Positions 34,691 through 43,830 of a stretch of DNA of 64,000 nt are shown one piece after another. The notes beneath the pieces are model-generated. The model had not been told where the DNA came from. It saw only the letters and a list, made by a program, of their open reading frames with translations, and searched no databases. The DNA is from Henriciella aquimarina (GTDB lineage: Bacteria; Pseudomonadota; Alphaproteobacteria; Caulobacterales; Hyphomonadaceae). The position numbers and the translations under genes were made by a program. Every line of letters begins with the position of its first letter. The first letter of the stretch is position 1. The stretch is taken from positions 62,001-126,000 of the forward strand of contig NZ_NCST01000041.1 of NCBI RefSeq assembly GCF_002088975.1, read 5' to 3'.

Positions 34691-35717
34691 TGGGTTCTCC
34701 CCCTCAACGACCACCCAGCCCCTCATCGACCGCTTCGGCCGCCAGGTCAGCTATCTGCGCCTTTCGGTGACAGACCGTTGCGACCTGCGTTGCAGCTACT
34801 GCATGGCCGAGCACATGACCTTCCTGCCCAAGAAGGATCTGCTTAGCCTGGAGGAACTTGAAACCGTCGCAGCCGCCTTCATCCGGCGCGGCGTACGCAA
34901 GATCCGCATCACTGGCGGCGAGCCACTGGTGCGCAAGGATATCGGCGAACTCTTCGACCGGCTGGGCGCCTATATGGATCACGGCCTTGAAGAACTGACC
35001 CTGACCACCAACGCCACCCTGCTCTCGGCCCATGCCGAGCGGCTCTACAAGGCTGGCGTGCGGCGCGTGAATGTCTCTCTCGACACGCTCGACCCGGCCA
35101 TGTTCCGCGAAATCACGCGGCGCGGCGACCTTCAGAAATCCCTTGATGGCATCGCCGCGGCGAAGGCGGCCGGCCTCAAGGTCAAGATCAATACGGTTGG
35201 TCTGAAACATCAGAATGCGGACGAAATTCCCGAGATGATAGAATGGGCGCATGCTGAAGGATTTGACATGACGCTGATCGAGGTGATGCCGCTTGGCCTC
35301 ACCGGCGAGGATCGTGTCGATCAATACATACCGCTCTTCGAGATCCGCGACCGGCTGGAAAAGCGCTGGACGCTGAAAGACGAGAAGACCGGCGACGCCC
35401 AGGCCGGGCCATCGCGCTATGTGCGCGTCGAAGAGACAGGCGGACGGCTCGGCTTCATCACGCCGCTGACCAACAATTTCTGCGCCGGCTGCAACCGGGT
35501 GCGCGTCACCTGTACCGGCCGCATCTATATGTGCCTCGGCCAGGACGACCATGTCGACCTGCGCGCCGCGCTCCGCGAAAGCGAGGATCCGCAAGCCGCC
35601 CTCGACGGGGCGCTCGACCGGGCACTTTTTGCCAAGCCCGAGCGCCATGAATTCGCGATCCGCGAACGCGGCGATGCCCCGGCCCTGCCGCGCCACATGT
35701 CGGTCACAGGGGGCTAA
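34683..35717 (+). CDS. moaA: GTP 3',8-cyclase MoaA
   Basis: A 344-residue radical SAM enzyme, the first step of molybdopterin synthesis. The N-terminal 4Fe-4S cysteines are C33, C37 and C40 (CDLRCSYC). The C-terminal cluster that binds GTP uses C267, C270 and C284 (C-x2-C-x13-C). The chain ends in VTGG, the double glycine needed for activity. It is translationally coupled to the XdhC-MocA fusion. Confidence 0.96.
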   Translation: MPDGFSPSTTTQPLIDRFGRQVSYLRLSVTDRCDLRCSYCMAEHMTFLPKKDLLSLEELETVAAAFIRRGVRKIRITGGEPLVRKDIGELFDRLGAYMDHGLEELTLTTNATLLSAHAERLYKAGVRRVNVSLDTLDPAMFREITRRGDLQKSLDGIAAAKAAGLKVKINTVGLKHQNADEIPEMIEWAHAEGFDMTLIEVMPLGLTGEDRVDQYIPLFEIRDRLEKRWTLKDEKTGDAQAGPSRYVRVEETGGRLGFITPLTNNFCAGCNRVRVTCTGRIYMCLGQDDHVDLRAALRESEDPQAALDGALDRALFAKPERHEFAIRERGDAPALPRHMSVTGG

Positions 35718-35721
35718 AGCC

Positions 35722-35970
35722 ATGGCGGATATCCTCTATTTCGGACGTCTCGGCGATGTTACGGGCATCCCCTCGGAACACATCGCCCTGCCTTCCAATA
35801 TCAGCAATACGCTGCAACTGCGCACCTGGCTCGACGGCGAGAAATCGCTTGGCGGCGCGCTGCTGGAAAAGACCGTGCGGCTCGCCGTGAACAGCGAAAT
35901 CGTGGCCGACCCGCACCCCGTTAAGGATGGCGACGAGATCGCCTTCATGCCCCCGGTCGGAGGCGGCTGA
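35722..35970 (+). CDS. moaD: Molybdopterin synthase small subunit MoaD
   Basis: An 82-residue ubiquitin-like sulfur carrier that ends in a glycine run (PPVGGG). The terminal glycine is adenylated and thiocarboxylated to supply the dithiolene sulfurs. NSEIVADPHPVKDGDEIAFMPPV is the family core. The frame is open upstream, and ATG 35722, 4 bases after moaA, gives the proper size. The MoeB activating enzyme is not encoded nearby. Confidence 0.92.
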   Translation: MADILYFGRLGDVTGIPSEHIALPSNISNTLQLRTWLDGEKSLGGALLEKTVRLAVNSEIVADPHPVKDGDEIAFMPPVGGG

Positions 35971-35971
35971 G

Positions 35972-36433
35972 ATGATCACGCTGAGCGCGCAGCCTTTCGA
36001 TGCGGGCGACGAGCTGAAAGCCTTCGAGGCACGCGCCAGCGGCGCCGGCGCCATCGTCAGCTTTACCGGGCTGGTGCGTGACCGCGCCAGCGACGAGAAC
36101 GTCCGCATACTGCATTTGCAGGCTTACTCACCGATGACCGAGCGCGGCATCGAACAGGCCGCCGCCCGCGCCGAAGCCCGCTGGCCGCTCACCGCGATCC
36201 GCATCCTGCACCGTATCGGCGATATGGGCCCGGGCGAGCCGATCGTCTTTGTCGCCACCGCGTCGGCCCATCGCCGCGACGCCTTCGAAGCCGCCGACTT
36301 CCTGATGGATTATCTCAAGACCGAGGCCGTCTTCTGGAAGAAGGAAGTGACCGACACCGGCGAGCGCTGGATCGAGCCGCGCGCCGAAGACTATCAGGAC
36401 AGTGCCCGCTGGGCGCTTACAGGAGAAGACTGA
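35972..36433 (+). CDS. moaE: Molybdopterin synthase large subunit MoaE
   Basis: A 153-residue catalytic subunit that converts cyclic pyranopterin monophosphate to molybdopterin with sulfur from MoaD. Signatures are GAIVSFTGLVRDRA, RILHRIGDMGPGEPIVFVATASAHRRDAFEAADFLMDYLKTEAVFWKKE, with the catalytic lysine in the KTEAVFWKKE stretch. It starts 1 base after the moaD stop. Confidence 0.95.
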   Translation: MITLSAQPFDAGDELKAFEARASGAGAIVSFTGLVRDRASDENVRILHLQAYSPMTERGIEQAAARAEARWPLTAIRILHRIGDMGPGEPIVFVATASAHRRDAFEAADFLMDYLKTEAVFWKKEVTDTGERWIEPRAEDYQDSARWALTGED

Positions 36434-36437
36434 CCCC

Positions 36438-36983
36438 ATGCATGGCATCAATGAAAGCCTCGCCTTCAAACCCGTGCGCATCGCCGTTCTGGTGATGAGC
36501 GACACGCGCACGCTCGACACCGACACGTCCGGGCTGACGCTCGTCCAGCGCATCGAGGGCGCAGGCCACACGGTCGCCGACCGCAAGATCGTGCCCGACG
36601 ACAAGGCCGCCATCCGCGCGCAGGTCTCGGCCTGGATTGCCGATCCGGACGTCGACGTTGTCATCACGTCCGGCGGCACCGGCCTCACCGGCCGGGACGT
36701 CACACCGGAAGCCATCACGCCCCTCTTCGACAAGGTGATCGACGGTTTCTCGGTCATCTTCCACCAGGTGAGCTATCAGAGCGTCGGCCTGTCGACGCTA
36801 CAGTCTCGCGCCATTGCCGGGGTCGCCAGCGGCACTTTCATCTTCTGCCTGCCGGGCTCCAACGGCGCGGTGAAGGATGGCTGGGACAAGGTCATCTCGC
36901 TGCAGCTCGACAGTCGTCACAAGCCCTGCAACCTTGTCGAGATCATGCCGCGCCTCATGGAAGACATGGAGCATTCGCATTGA
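36438..36983 (+). CDS. moaB: Molybdenum cofactor protein MoaB (MogA-type adenylyltransferase fold)
   Basis: A 181-residue protein of the MoaB/Mog family, which adenylates molybdopterin before metal insertion. The core [23 protein letters not shown] holds the substrate-binding GGTG loop, and [18 protein letters not shown] is conserved. There is no separate mogA gene in the cluster, so this protein may fill that role. It ends in a TTGA overlap with moaC. Confidence 0.9.
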   Translation: MHGINESLAFKPVRIAVLVMSDTRTLDTDTSGLTLVQRIEGAGHTVADRKIVPDDKAAIRAQVSAWIADPDVDVVITSGGTGLTGRDVTPEAITPLFDKVIDGFSVIFHQVSYQSVGLSTLQSRAIAGVASGTFIFCLPGSNGAVKDGWDKVISLQLDSRHKPCNLVEIMPRLMEDMEHSH

Positions 36984-37465
36984 GCGACGGACTGACCCAT
37001 ATCGGCCCGGATGGCCGCGCGCGCATGGTCGATGTCGGCGCCAAGGATGTCACCGAGCGCGTCGCCATCGCCCAGGGCCAGGTGCGCATGGCGCCCGAGA
37101 CTCTGAACCTCGCGCTCGGCCGCGACACCAGGAAGGGTGACCCGATCGCGATTGCGGAACTCGCCGGCATCATGGCCGCCAAGAAAACCTCCGATCTCAT
37201 CCCGCTCTGCCACCCGCTGCCACTTGCCAGCGTGAAGGTCGAGATCGAGGAAGCGCCCGGCGAACCGGCCCTGACCGTCACAGCCTGCGTCAAGACAAGC
37301 GGGCGCACCGGCGTGGAAATGGAAGCGCTGACAGCGGTCTCGGCAGCCTGCCTGACGCTCTATGACATGCTGAAAGCCGTCGACAAGGCGATGGTGATTG
37401 GCGGCATCGAACTCATCGAAAAGACCGGCGGCAAGTCGGGCGACTATCGGAAGGCCCCGGTTTGA
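36980..37465 (+). CDS. moaC: Cyclic pyranopterin monophosphate synthase MoaC
   Basis: A 161-residue enzyme acting right after MoaA. Signatures are [31 protein letters not shown] and [26 protein letters not shown]. The start is a TTG that overlaps the moaB stop (TTGA); the next ATG in frame would remove the RARMVDVG region that is conserved in the family. Confidence 0.94.
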   Translation: MSDGLTHIGPDGRARMVDVGAKDVTERVAIAQGQVRMAPETLNLALGRDTRKGDPIAIAELAGIMAAKKTSDLIPLCHPLPLASVKVEIEEAPGEPALTVTACVKTSGRTGVEMEALTAVSAACLTLYDMLKAVDKAMVIGGIELIEKTGGKSGDYRKAPV

Positions 37466-38664
37466 GCGGGCTCATCAGCGTCGACGAGGCGCTCGCGCTC
37501 CTGCGTGGGCAGGCCATCGCACCGGGCACGGAAACGGTCGCGCTCGAGGGCGCGCAAGGGCGCCATCTGGCTGAGCCCGTTATCGCCCGCGTCTCCCGCC
37601 CGCCCGCAGCGGTCTCAGCCATGGATGGCTATGCCGTGCGGCTGGCCGATGTCCGCAACTCTGGGGCCAAGCTTACCGTGATCGGGGAAGCGCCGGCCGG
37701 CGCCCCCTTCGAAGGCCGCCTCGACGCCGGTCAGGCCGTGCGCATTTTCACCGGCGGCGAGATCCCGGACGGCGCCGATCATATCGTCATCCAGGAAGAC
37801 GCCATGCGTGATGACGATACCCTCGTCTGCCGGGAGGCCTATGACGCGTCGCAATTCATCCGGCCCGCCGGTCTGGATTTCACCGAAGGCGATACCGTCC
37901 TGCCTGAAGGCGCCAGGCTCGGCGCGGGCGAACTGGCCCTCGCCGCCTCGGCCAATGTCGCCGCCCTGACGGTCCATAAACGCCTGCGCGTCGGCATCCT
38001 CGCCAATGGCAATGAGCTGAAAGCACCGGGCTCCGACCTCGCCCCCGGCGAGATCGTCAATTCCAATCCTGCAGGCCTCGCCGCCCTCATCAGGGAGTGG
38101 GGCGGAGACCCCGTCGATCTCGGCATTGCCCGGGACACGCTGAAATCGATCCGGGACTCAGTCGCCGCCGCACCCGAGATCGACATCTTCCTGCCGGTCG
38201 GCGGGGCCTCGGTCGGCGATCATGACCTGATGCGCCCGGCCTTCGCCGCTGAAGGGTTCGAGCCCGTCTTTCAGAAGATCGCGGTCAAACCCGGCAAGCC
38301 GACCTGGTTCTCGGCCCGCGACGCACAGCGTGTGCTCGGCCTGCCGGGCAATCCGGCCTCGGCGCTGGTCTGCGCCCATCTCTTCCTGAAGCCGCTGCTG
38401 ACAGGCCGGTCGCACAGCTTCGTCCCGGCCCGCCTCGCCGCGCCGGTCGCGGCGAATGGTCCGCGCGAACATTTCATGCGCGCCGCGCTCGCGGTTTCCG
38501 ATGATGGACGTCTTGTGGCCACCCCGGCGGCCAATCAGGACAGCTCGCTCATCCGGCCCTTCATCGAAAGCCAGGCCTTGCTGCGCCGTGAAACAAATGC
38601 GCCCGCGCTGGGCGCGGGCGATGTGGCAGACTGCCTGCTGATGCGGGGGCTACAGGATGGCTGA
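37462..38664 (+). CDS. moeA: Molybdopterin molybdenumtransferase MoeA
   Basis: A 400-residue enzyme that inserts molybdate into adenylated molybdopterin. Motifs include [48 protein letters not shown] and [11 protein letters not shown], then [28 protein letters not shown]. The start is a TTG that overlaps the moaC stop, the second consecutive TTG start in this operon. It ends 22 bases from the convergent cytochrome gene. Confidence 0.94.
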   Translation: MSGLISVDEALALLRGQAIAPGTETVALEGAQGRHLAEPVIARVSRPPAAVSAMDGYAVRLADVRNSGAKLTVIGEAPAGAPFEGRLDAGQAVRIFTGGEIPDGADHIVIQEDAMRDDDTLVCREAYDASQFIRPAGLDFTEGDTVLPEGARLGAGELALAASANVAALTVHKRLRVGILANGNELKAPGSDLAPGEIVNSNPAGLAALIREWGGDPVDLGIARDTLKSIRDSVAAAPEIDIFLPVGGASVGDHDLMRPAFAAEGFEPVFQKIAVKPGKPTWFSARDAQRVLGLPGNPASALVCAHLFLKPLLTGRSHSFVPARLAAPVAANGPREHFMRAALAVSDDGRLVATPAANQDSSLIRPFIESQALLRRETNAPALGAGDVADCLLMRGLQDG

Positions 38665-38686
38665 GCCCCCGCATGGCAGAGAAAGA

Positions 38687-39244
38687 TCAGGACGGCTCGT
38701 AGCCGGTTTCCGCCATGATGTAGGCGATGACGGCTGTGCGGTCGTCCGGCCGACGCACGCCGGCAAAGCTCATCCGGTTGCCCGGCAGGAATTCCCGCGG
38801 ATTGGCGAGCCACTGCTCCAGCTGTTCCGGCGTCCAGGTAAAGTCGGCTTCCTGCAGCGCCGGCGAATAGTCGAACCCCTCCTTGGTGCCGACCTCGCGG
38901 TCGAACAGCCCGTAAAGGTTCGGGCCCAGAACGGCCTGACCGCCTTCTTCAAGCGTGTGACAAGACTGGCACTGGTAAAAGATGCGGCGTCCGCGGTCAT
39001 AATCCGCAGAGGCGTAGGGCTCGGGCAGCCCGGCAAATTCGTTTGCGGCGGGCTCGGCCTCAGCCGTCTCGGACGGCTCGCTGGCCGCATCGGTCTCGGC
39101 CGGGGTCTCCGGCGTGGTGGCCGACTCGCTCTCGGCGGGCGGCGTGGGGGCGTCAGCCTGAGGTTCGCTCTCACCGGAGCCGCCGCAGGCAGCCAGCAAT
39201 CCTGCCGCAAGGCCGAGGGCAGCCCAGTTCATCGTCCGTTTCAT
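38687..39244 (-). CDS. Monohaem cytochrome c lipoprotein with acidic linker
   Basis: A 185-residue class I cytochrome. The lipobox LAAC predicts lipidation at C20. About 50 residues rich in Glu, Pro, Ala, Ser and Thr follow, then the haem domain with C92-Q-S-C95-H96 and axial M158 in GNRMSFAG, as in c2/c550-type cytochromes. Two ATGs (39247 and 39244) follow an AGGAG; the second has better spacing. It is antisense to its neighbours, between moeA and modA. It could carry electrons from the Mo/Sox lipoproteins to an oxidase, an inference from design and location only. Confidence 0.82.
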   Translation of the reverse strand: MKRTMNWAALGLAAGLLAACGGSGESEPQADAPTPPAESESATTPETPAETDAASEPSETAEAEPAANEFAGLPEPYASADYDRGRRIFYQCQSCHTLEEGGQAVLGPNLYGLFDREVGTKEGFDYSPALQEADFTWTPEQLEQWLANPREFLPGNRMSFAGVRRPDDRTAVIAYIMAETGYEPS

Positions 39245-39376
39245 CATATCGCTCCTGACGTATCGGTTTCCCGTTCTTGTCTCCCAGCCCCGGTCAGGGC
39301 TTCGGCTACTGCATATGGCGCAGCACGACTGGAGCGGCAAGCCGACGTGTGGCGAAAACCACCCTTCCAGAGCTGT

Positions 39377-40135
39377 GTGATAAAGCCGCGCATCGGCCTG
39401 GCCGGCGCCATGCTGGCCCTGCTCGCGCTCTTTCCAGCCCAGGCTCAGGCTGACGAGGCGACGATTGCCGTCGCCTCGAATTTCCGCCCCGTCATGGCGG
39501 AACTCGAAACCGTCTTCGAATCGCAGACAGGGCATGATCTCACCGTCTCCGTCGGCTCGACCGGCAAGCTCTACACCCAGATCATCCACGGCGCGCCCTA
39601 TGACATTTTCCTGGCCGCCGACGAGGCCCGGCCCAAACGCCTTGAAGCCGAATCGCAGATCGTGCCCGGCACACGCTTTACCTATGCCATCGGCCAGCTG
39701 ACGCTCTGGCGCCCCGAGGGCGGCGAGATCAGCCCGGAGGCACTGGCCGCGCCCGACCTGCGCCATGTCGCCATCGCCAATCCGGAGCTCGCCCCTTATG
39801 GCGCCGCGGCGACGGAAGTCATCGCCGGGCTGGGCCTCACGGGCCAATTGGAGGGCAAGCTTGTGCGCGGGGAGAATATCGGCCAGGCCTTCGCCTTCGT
39901 GAAGACCGGCAATGCCGAGCTTGGCTTCGTGGCGCTGTCGCAAGTGCTCTCGCTGGAGGACGGCGAACGCGGCGCCCGGTGGGATCCACCGCAGACGCTC
40001 TACACCCCCATCCGCCAGGACGCTGTCCTCCTGAAGCGCAGCGCCGACAATGAGGCCGCCCAGGCCTTCATCGCCTTCCTGCGGGGCGACGATGCGAAAG
40101 CCATCATCTCCGGCTACGGGTACGACACGCCGTGA
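39377..40135 (+). CDS. modA: Molybdate ABC transporter substrate-binding protein ModA
   Basis: A 252-residue periplasmic binding protein. The signal peptide is GLAGAMLALLALFPAQAQA, and the mature start DEATIAVASNFRPVMAELETVFE is typical ModA. SVGSTGKLYTQIIHGAPYDIFLAADEARP contains the oxyanion-binding serine region, and GYGYDTP ends the chain. The start is taken as GTG 39377, which places basic residues before the signal core; the nearest ATG (39410) would lose them. The stop overlaps the modB GTG. Confidence 0.92.
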   Translation: MIKPRIGLAGAMLALLALFPAQAQADEATIAVASNFRPVMAELETVFESQTGHDLTVSVGSTGKLYTQIIHGAPYDIFLAADEARPKRLEAESQIVPGTRFTYAIGQLTLWRPEGGEISPEALAAPDLRHVAIANPELAPYGAAATEVIAGLGLTGQLEGKLVRGENIGQAFAFVKTGNAELGFVALSQVLSLEDGERGARWDPPQTLYTPIRQDAVLLKRSADNEAAQAFIAFLRGDDAKAIISGYGYDTP

Positions 40136-40809
40136 CCCTGCCCGATCTTCCGGCCCTGTGGCTGACCTTGAGGCTCGCCCTGACGACAACGGGCCTGCTG
40201 CTCCTCATTGGGACGCCGCTGGCCTGGTGGCTGGCGACAACACGTACCCGGGCCAAGCCCGTCATCGAGGCGCTGGTTGCCCTGCCGCTCGTCCTGCCGC
40301 CGACCGTGCTCGGCTTCTACCTGCTGATCGCCTTTAACCCGGACAGCCCGATTGGCAGCTTCTGGCTGAGCGTCACCGGCGACACGCTGACCTTCTCATT
40401 CGCCGGGCTCGTCATTGCTTCGGTGATCTACTCCCTGCCCTTCATGGTGCAGCCTCTACAGACCGCCTTCGAGACGACCGGACGCAGCGCCATGGAACTC
40501 GCCGCCAGCCTGCGGGCTGCGCCGCTGGACGCCTTCTTCACCGTCGCCATGCCGGGCGCCGCGCGCGGCTTCGTGACCGCCATCGTGCTCAGCTTCGCGC
40601 ATACGCTTGGCGAATTCGGCGTCGTGCTGATGGTCGGCGGCAACATCCCGGAGCGCACCCGCGTCATCTCGATTGCCATCTATGAGCATGTCGACAACCT
40701 CGCCTATGCGGAGGCTCACACGCTCTCGGCCATCCTGCTGGGGCTGTCCTTCATCGTCCTGCTCTTCGTCTATGCCTTCAACCGGCGCTTCCCCGTCCAT
40801 GCCCACTGA
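40132..40809 (+). CDS. modB: Molybdate ABC transporter permease ModB
   Basis: A 225-residue permease with about five to six membrane helices. The ABC-permease EAA-type loop is at MELAASLRAAPLDAFFTVAMPGAARGFVTAIVLSFAHTLGEFGVVLMVGG, with the FAHTLGEFG stretch characteristic of molybdate permeases. The start is GTG within the modA stop. It overlaps modC by 11 bases. Confidence 0.93.
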   Translation: MTLPDLPALWLTLRLALTTTGLLLLIGTPLAWWLATTRTRAKPVIEALVALPLVLPPTVLGFYLLIAFNPDSPIGSFWLSVTGDTLTFSFAGLVIASVIYSLPFMVQPLQTAFETTGRSAMELAASLRAAPLDAFFTVAMPGAARGFVTAIVLSFAHTLGEFGVVLMVGGNIPERTRVISIAIYEHVDNLAYAEAHTLSAILLGLSFIVLLFVYAFNRRFPVHAH

Positions 40810-41878
40810 CACGCTCACCCTCGACCTGGAGAAGCGTTTCGCAGGCTTCGGGCTGGCGCTGTCGCGCGACCTCCCGCTGGAGGGCATCACCGCCATCTTC
40901 GGGCCGAGCGGGTCCGGCAAGTCGACCCTGCTGCGCCTGATAGCCGGCTTCGAGCGCCCGGATCGCGGCCGCATCCTTGGAAGAGATGAGGTCTGGTGTG
41001 ACACCGCCGCACGCCGCTTCCTGCCGCCGTACAAGCGCCCGGCCGGGTTCGTCCGCCAGGGCGCGCCCCTGCTGCCGCATCTCAGCGTCGCCGGCAATCT
41101 GAGCTATGGCGAGAAGCGTACCGGCAAACGTCCGGCCCGTTACAGCCTTGAGGACGTTACCGCCGCGCTCGACATCGCCCCGCTCATGGAGCACCGCCCG
41201 GCCATGCTGTCGGGGGGCGAACGCCAGCGGGTCGCACTCGCCCAGGCCCTGCTGACCCGGCCGGACATCCTGCTTCTCGACGAGCCCTTTTCCGCGCTGG
41301 ACCGCAAGCGCAAACTGGCCATTCTGCCCTATCTGCAGCGCCTTCAGGCCCAGTTCGCCATGCCGGTGCTCTATGTCAGCCACGACATTGAGGAGGTCGC
41401 GAGCCTGGCCGACCGGATCCTCATTCTCGAGGCAGGTCGCGAAACCGCCTATGGTGATGTCACCGCCTGTCTCAACGCCCATGCCTTTGGCGAAGACGAT
41501 GATGGCGCCATCCTGTCCGGTCAGGTGACGGCTTTCGACGAGCGGCTTGACCTGATGGATATCGAGGTCGCGGGCGGGGTCCTCCGCCTGCCGGCCGAAC
41601 AGTCGCGCTCCATCGGCGATCCTGTCCGGCTCCTCCTGCGGGCCAATGAGGTCGCGCTGTCGCTCACCCGGCCCGACGGGCTCAGCATCCGAAATGCGCT
41701 GACAGGAGAGGTGGCGGCTATCCGTGCGGACGGCGATGGGCCGTTCATGCGGGTCGAGGTCACGCTGTCCGGCACGCACCTTCCAGTGCGCGTGACGCGG
41801 GCGGCGGCTGAAGACCTCTCCCTACAGGAAGGCCAGGCCGTCTACGCTCTGATCAAGACCGCGACACTGGCCGGCTGA
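40799..41878 (+). CDS. modC: Molybdate ABC transporter ATP-binding protein ModC
   Basis: A 359-residue ATPase. Walker A GPSGSGKST is at residues 35-43, the signature is LSGGERQRVALAQA, Walker B is ILLLDEPFSALD and the switch histidine is in YVSHD. The C-terminal third is a molybdate-binding TOBE (MOP) domain (SIRNALTGEVAAIRADG), which can sense intracellular molybdate. That could compensate for the missing TOBE domain of the nearby ModE-like regulator. It ends the plus-strand block. Confidence 0.94.
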   Translation: MPTDTLTLDLEKRFAGFGLALSRDLPLEGITAIFGPSGSGKSTLLRLIAGFERPDRGRILGRDEVWCDTAARRFLPPYKRPAGFVRQGAPLLPHLSVAGNLSYGEKRTGKRPARYSLEDVTAALDIAPLMEHRPAMLSGGERQRVALAQALLTRPDILLLDEPFSALDRKRKLAILPYLQRLQAQFAMPVLYVSHDIEEVASLADRILILEAGRETAYGDVTACLNAHAFGEDDDGAILSGQVTAFDERLDLMDIEVAGGVLRLPAEQSRSIGDPVRLLLRANEVALSLTRPDGLSIRNALTGEVAAIRADGDGPFMRVEVTLSGTHLPVRVTRAAAEDLSLQEGQAVYALIKTATLAG

Positions 41879-41882
41879 GGCG

Positions 41883-42866
41883 CTAGCGCCCCGCCTGCCG
41901 CCGCAGCCAGTCCGCGGCATATTGAAGGGCGTCGCGTGCCGTCGGCGCCGTTTCCGCAGCCTCGATAAAACTGTGGCAAGCGCCCTCGAAAACACGGTGG
42001 TCAACCGACACACCGGCACGTTCCAGCGCCCCGGCGAATTTCAAATTCTGCTCAGCCAGGACGTCGCATCCGGCAATCACCGAGGCAACAGGCGGCAGGC
42101 CGTCCAGACAGGCCTGGGAAAGATTGGCAAGCGGGTTTTGGGCGTCGGCATCGTCCGCGAGGTATGTCGTCCAGAACTCTTCCATTTCCGCAGCCGTTAG
42201 CAGGTTCTCCGGGCCGCCATAGCGCCGGACCGCTTCGGCTGAACACACCCGATCAACGACGGCGTAAAACAGCAAGAGCCCTTTCAGGAGATCCGGCCGG
42301 CCCTCGTCGCGCAGCGTCAGCGCGGTCGCGACCGACAGATTGCCGCCCGCCGAGTCCCCGCCGATATACAGACGCGCCGGATCAATTTCCGGACAGCACT
42401 CGCCCTCGGACAGGGCGCGAACGACCTCGGTGATCTGCCCAAGCGCCCCAGGGAATCTGACCTCCGGCGCGAGCGCATAGTCGATGCCGACCACGACCAT
42501 ACCAGAGCGCACGGCAAGTTCGCGCATGATGCGCTCATGGGTCTCGAGGCTGAAGATCATCCAGCCCCCGCCATGCAGATAGATCAGGGCGGGCTGGCTG
42601 TCGGCCCCGTTCGGATCGAAAATCCGCACGCGCGTCTCACCGAGCGAGGTCGGGATCATGGTGTCGCGGACCCGCCGCATATCCGGCCCGCCGCTGGACC
42701 AGCGCTGTCTCGCCTCTTCCGCGATGGCGCGGCGTCTGGCCATCGGAAGGTCGGGATGCGCGCCGAGCCGCTGCGACTCCCGGACAAGGGCGTCCGCGAA
42801 ATCGCGCAGCTCGGGGGTGAGCCAATCATCCGTCTTGGCGTCCTGGGAAGGCGTATCTGTGGCCAT
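41883..42866 (-). CDS. Alpha/beta hydrolase of the hormone-sensitive lipase family
   Basis: A 327-residue esterase with the HSL oxyanion motif HGGG at 98-101 and nucleophile S172 in GDSAGG. The acid is probably in AGCDVLAEQN and the histidine in GACHSFIEA. It is cytoplasmic (no signal peptide). It lies divergent to the AraC gene, which is therefore its likely regulator. Substrate is unknown; short-chain esters or lactones are usual for this family. Confidence 0.87.
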   Translation of the reverse strand: MATDTPSQDAKTDDWLTPELRDFADALVRESQRLGAHPDLPMARRRAIAEEARQRWSSGGPDMRRVRDTMIPTSLGETRVRIFDPNGADSQPALIYLHGGGWMIFSLETHERIMRELAVRSGMVVVGIDYALAPEVRFPGALGQITEVVRALSEGECCPEIDPARLYIGGDSAGGNLSVATALTLRDEGRPDLLKGLLLFYAVVDRVCSAEAVRRYGGPENLLTAAEMEEFWTTYLADDADAQNPLANLSQACLDGLPPVASVIAGCDVLAEQNLKFAGALERAGVSVDHRVFEGACHSFIEAAETAPTARDALQYAADWLRRQAGR

Positions 42867-42978
42867 AAGTCGGGCTTACCTGATGCTATGGTCATTTCAG
42901 CAGCAGGGCCGCACCTGTGGCAGCTGCTCGCATGATCCGTGTTGAGCCTTTCTGCCGCAAGACGTATTGTGAAGCCCC

Positions 42979-43809
42979 ATGAGCACGCAATTGAGATCGG
43001 CGCCGGATTTGTCTTGTGAGGGCCAAACTGGCCGCAGCCGTCGTGGTATCGACTATCAGGACGTTCCACGCCCTGTTGCCGCCCTGGCGGACGAGTATGA
43101 GCCGCATTTCATCGACCCGCCGCACACCCACAAGCGCGGGCAGCTTCTCTACGCCTCGTCCGGCACCATGGTGGTCAACACCGAGAAGGCAAGCTTCACA
43201 GTGCCCCCGCAACGCGCAGTCTGGATTCCGGGCGGCCACAGGCACGAGATGCGCGCCCGCGGAAACGTGTCCGTGCGCACGCTCTACATCGAGCCCGACT
43301 ACGATCCGCGCCTTCCCAGGGAAGCGACGCTGATCGAGGTCTCGCCGCTCTTCCGCGAGCTGCTCATCGAAGCCGCCCGCCTGCCCATCGAGTATGACGA
43401 GACAGGCCGCGACGGCCGCCTGATCCGGCTGATCATGGACGAGTTGATCAACAGCCCGCCCTTCCCGCTCGAATTGCCGCTGCCCAGCCATCCGCGCCTG
43501 CTGCAGATGTGCCAGACCATCATCGAGAATCCGGGCGATGCGCGCACGCTGGAAGACTGGACGCAGGAAACCTTCATGAGCCGGCGCACCTTCACACGCG
43601 CCTTCCGGAAGGAAACCAATATGAGCTTTGCCACTTGGCGTCAGAATGCGCGGCTCATGGTGGCGCTGTCACGCCTGCTGGAAGGCCAGCCGGTCACGAC
43701 CGTGGCGCTCGATGTCGGCTATAGCAGCCCGAGCGCCTTTACGGTCATGTTCCGACGGACTTTCGGTCACTCCCCGACCCAATATGTCGGGACGGTCGCC
43801 AGACACTAG
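42979..43809 (+). CDS. AraC-family transcriptional regulator
   Basis: A 276-residue regulator with an N-terminal cupin sensor (HTHKRGQLLYASSGTMVVNTEKASFTVPPQRAVWIPGGHRHEM) and a C-terminal double helix-turn-helix (LEDWTQETFMSRRTFTRAFRKETNMSFATWRQNARLMVALSRLLEG, then VALDVGYSSPSAFTVMFRRTFGHSPTQY). The tryptophan-histidine pattern of the cupin resembles NimR/YdeO-type regulators. It is divergent from the HSL esterase gene and converges on dgcN. Confidence 0.9.
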   Translation: MSTQLRSAPDLSCEGQTGRSRRGIDYQDVPRPVAALADEYEPHFIDPPHTHKRGQLLYASSGTMVVNTEKASFTVPPQRAVWIPGGHRHEMRARGNVSVRTLYIEPDYDPRLPREATLIEVSPLFRELLIEAARLPIEYDETGRDGRLIRLIMDELINSPPFPLELPLPSHPRLLQMCQTIIENPGDARTLEDWTQETFMSRRTFTRAFRKETNMSFATWRQNARLMVALSRLLEGQPVTTVALDVGYSSPSAFTVMFRRTFGHSPTQYVGTVARH

Positions 43810-43830
43810 CCAGCAGCCGCGCCCGCCCGG

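Noticed and set aside
38657-39376. Plus-strand N-terminal extension of modA and the minus-strand extension of the cytochrome gene
   Set aside because: Both are open-frame overhangs that lie opposite the other gene. ModA from GTG 39377 and the cytochrome from ATG 39244 have correct signal peptides.
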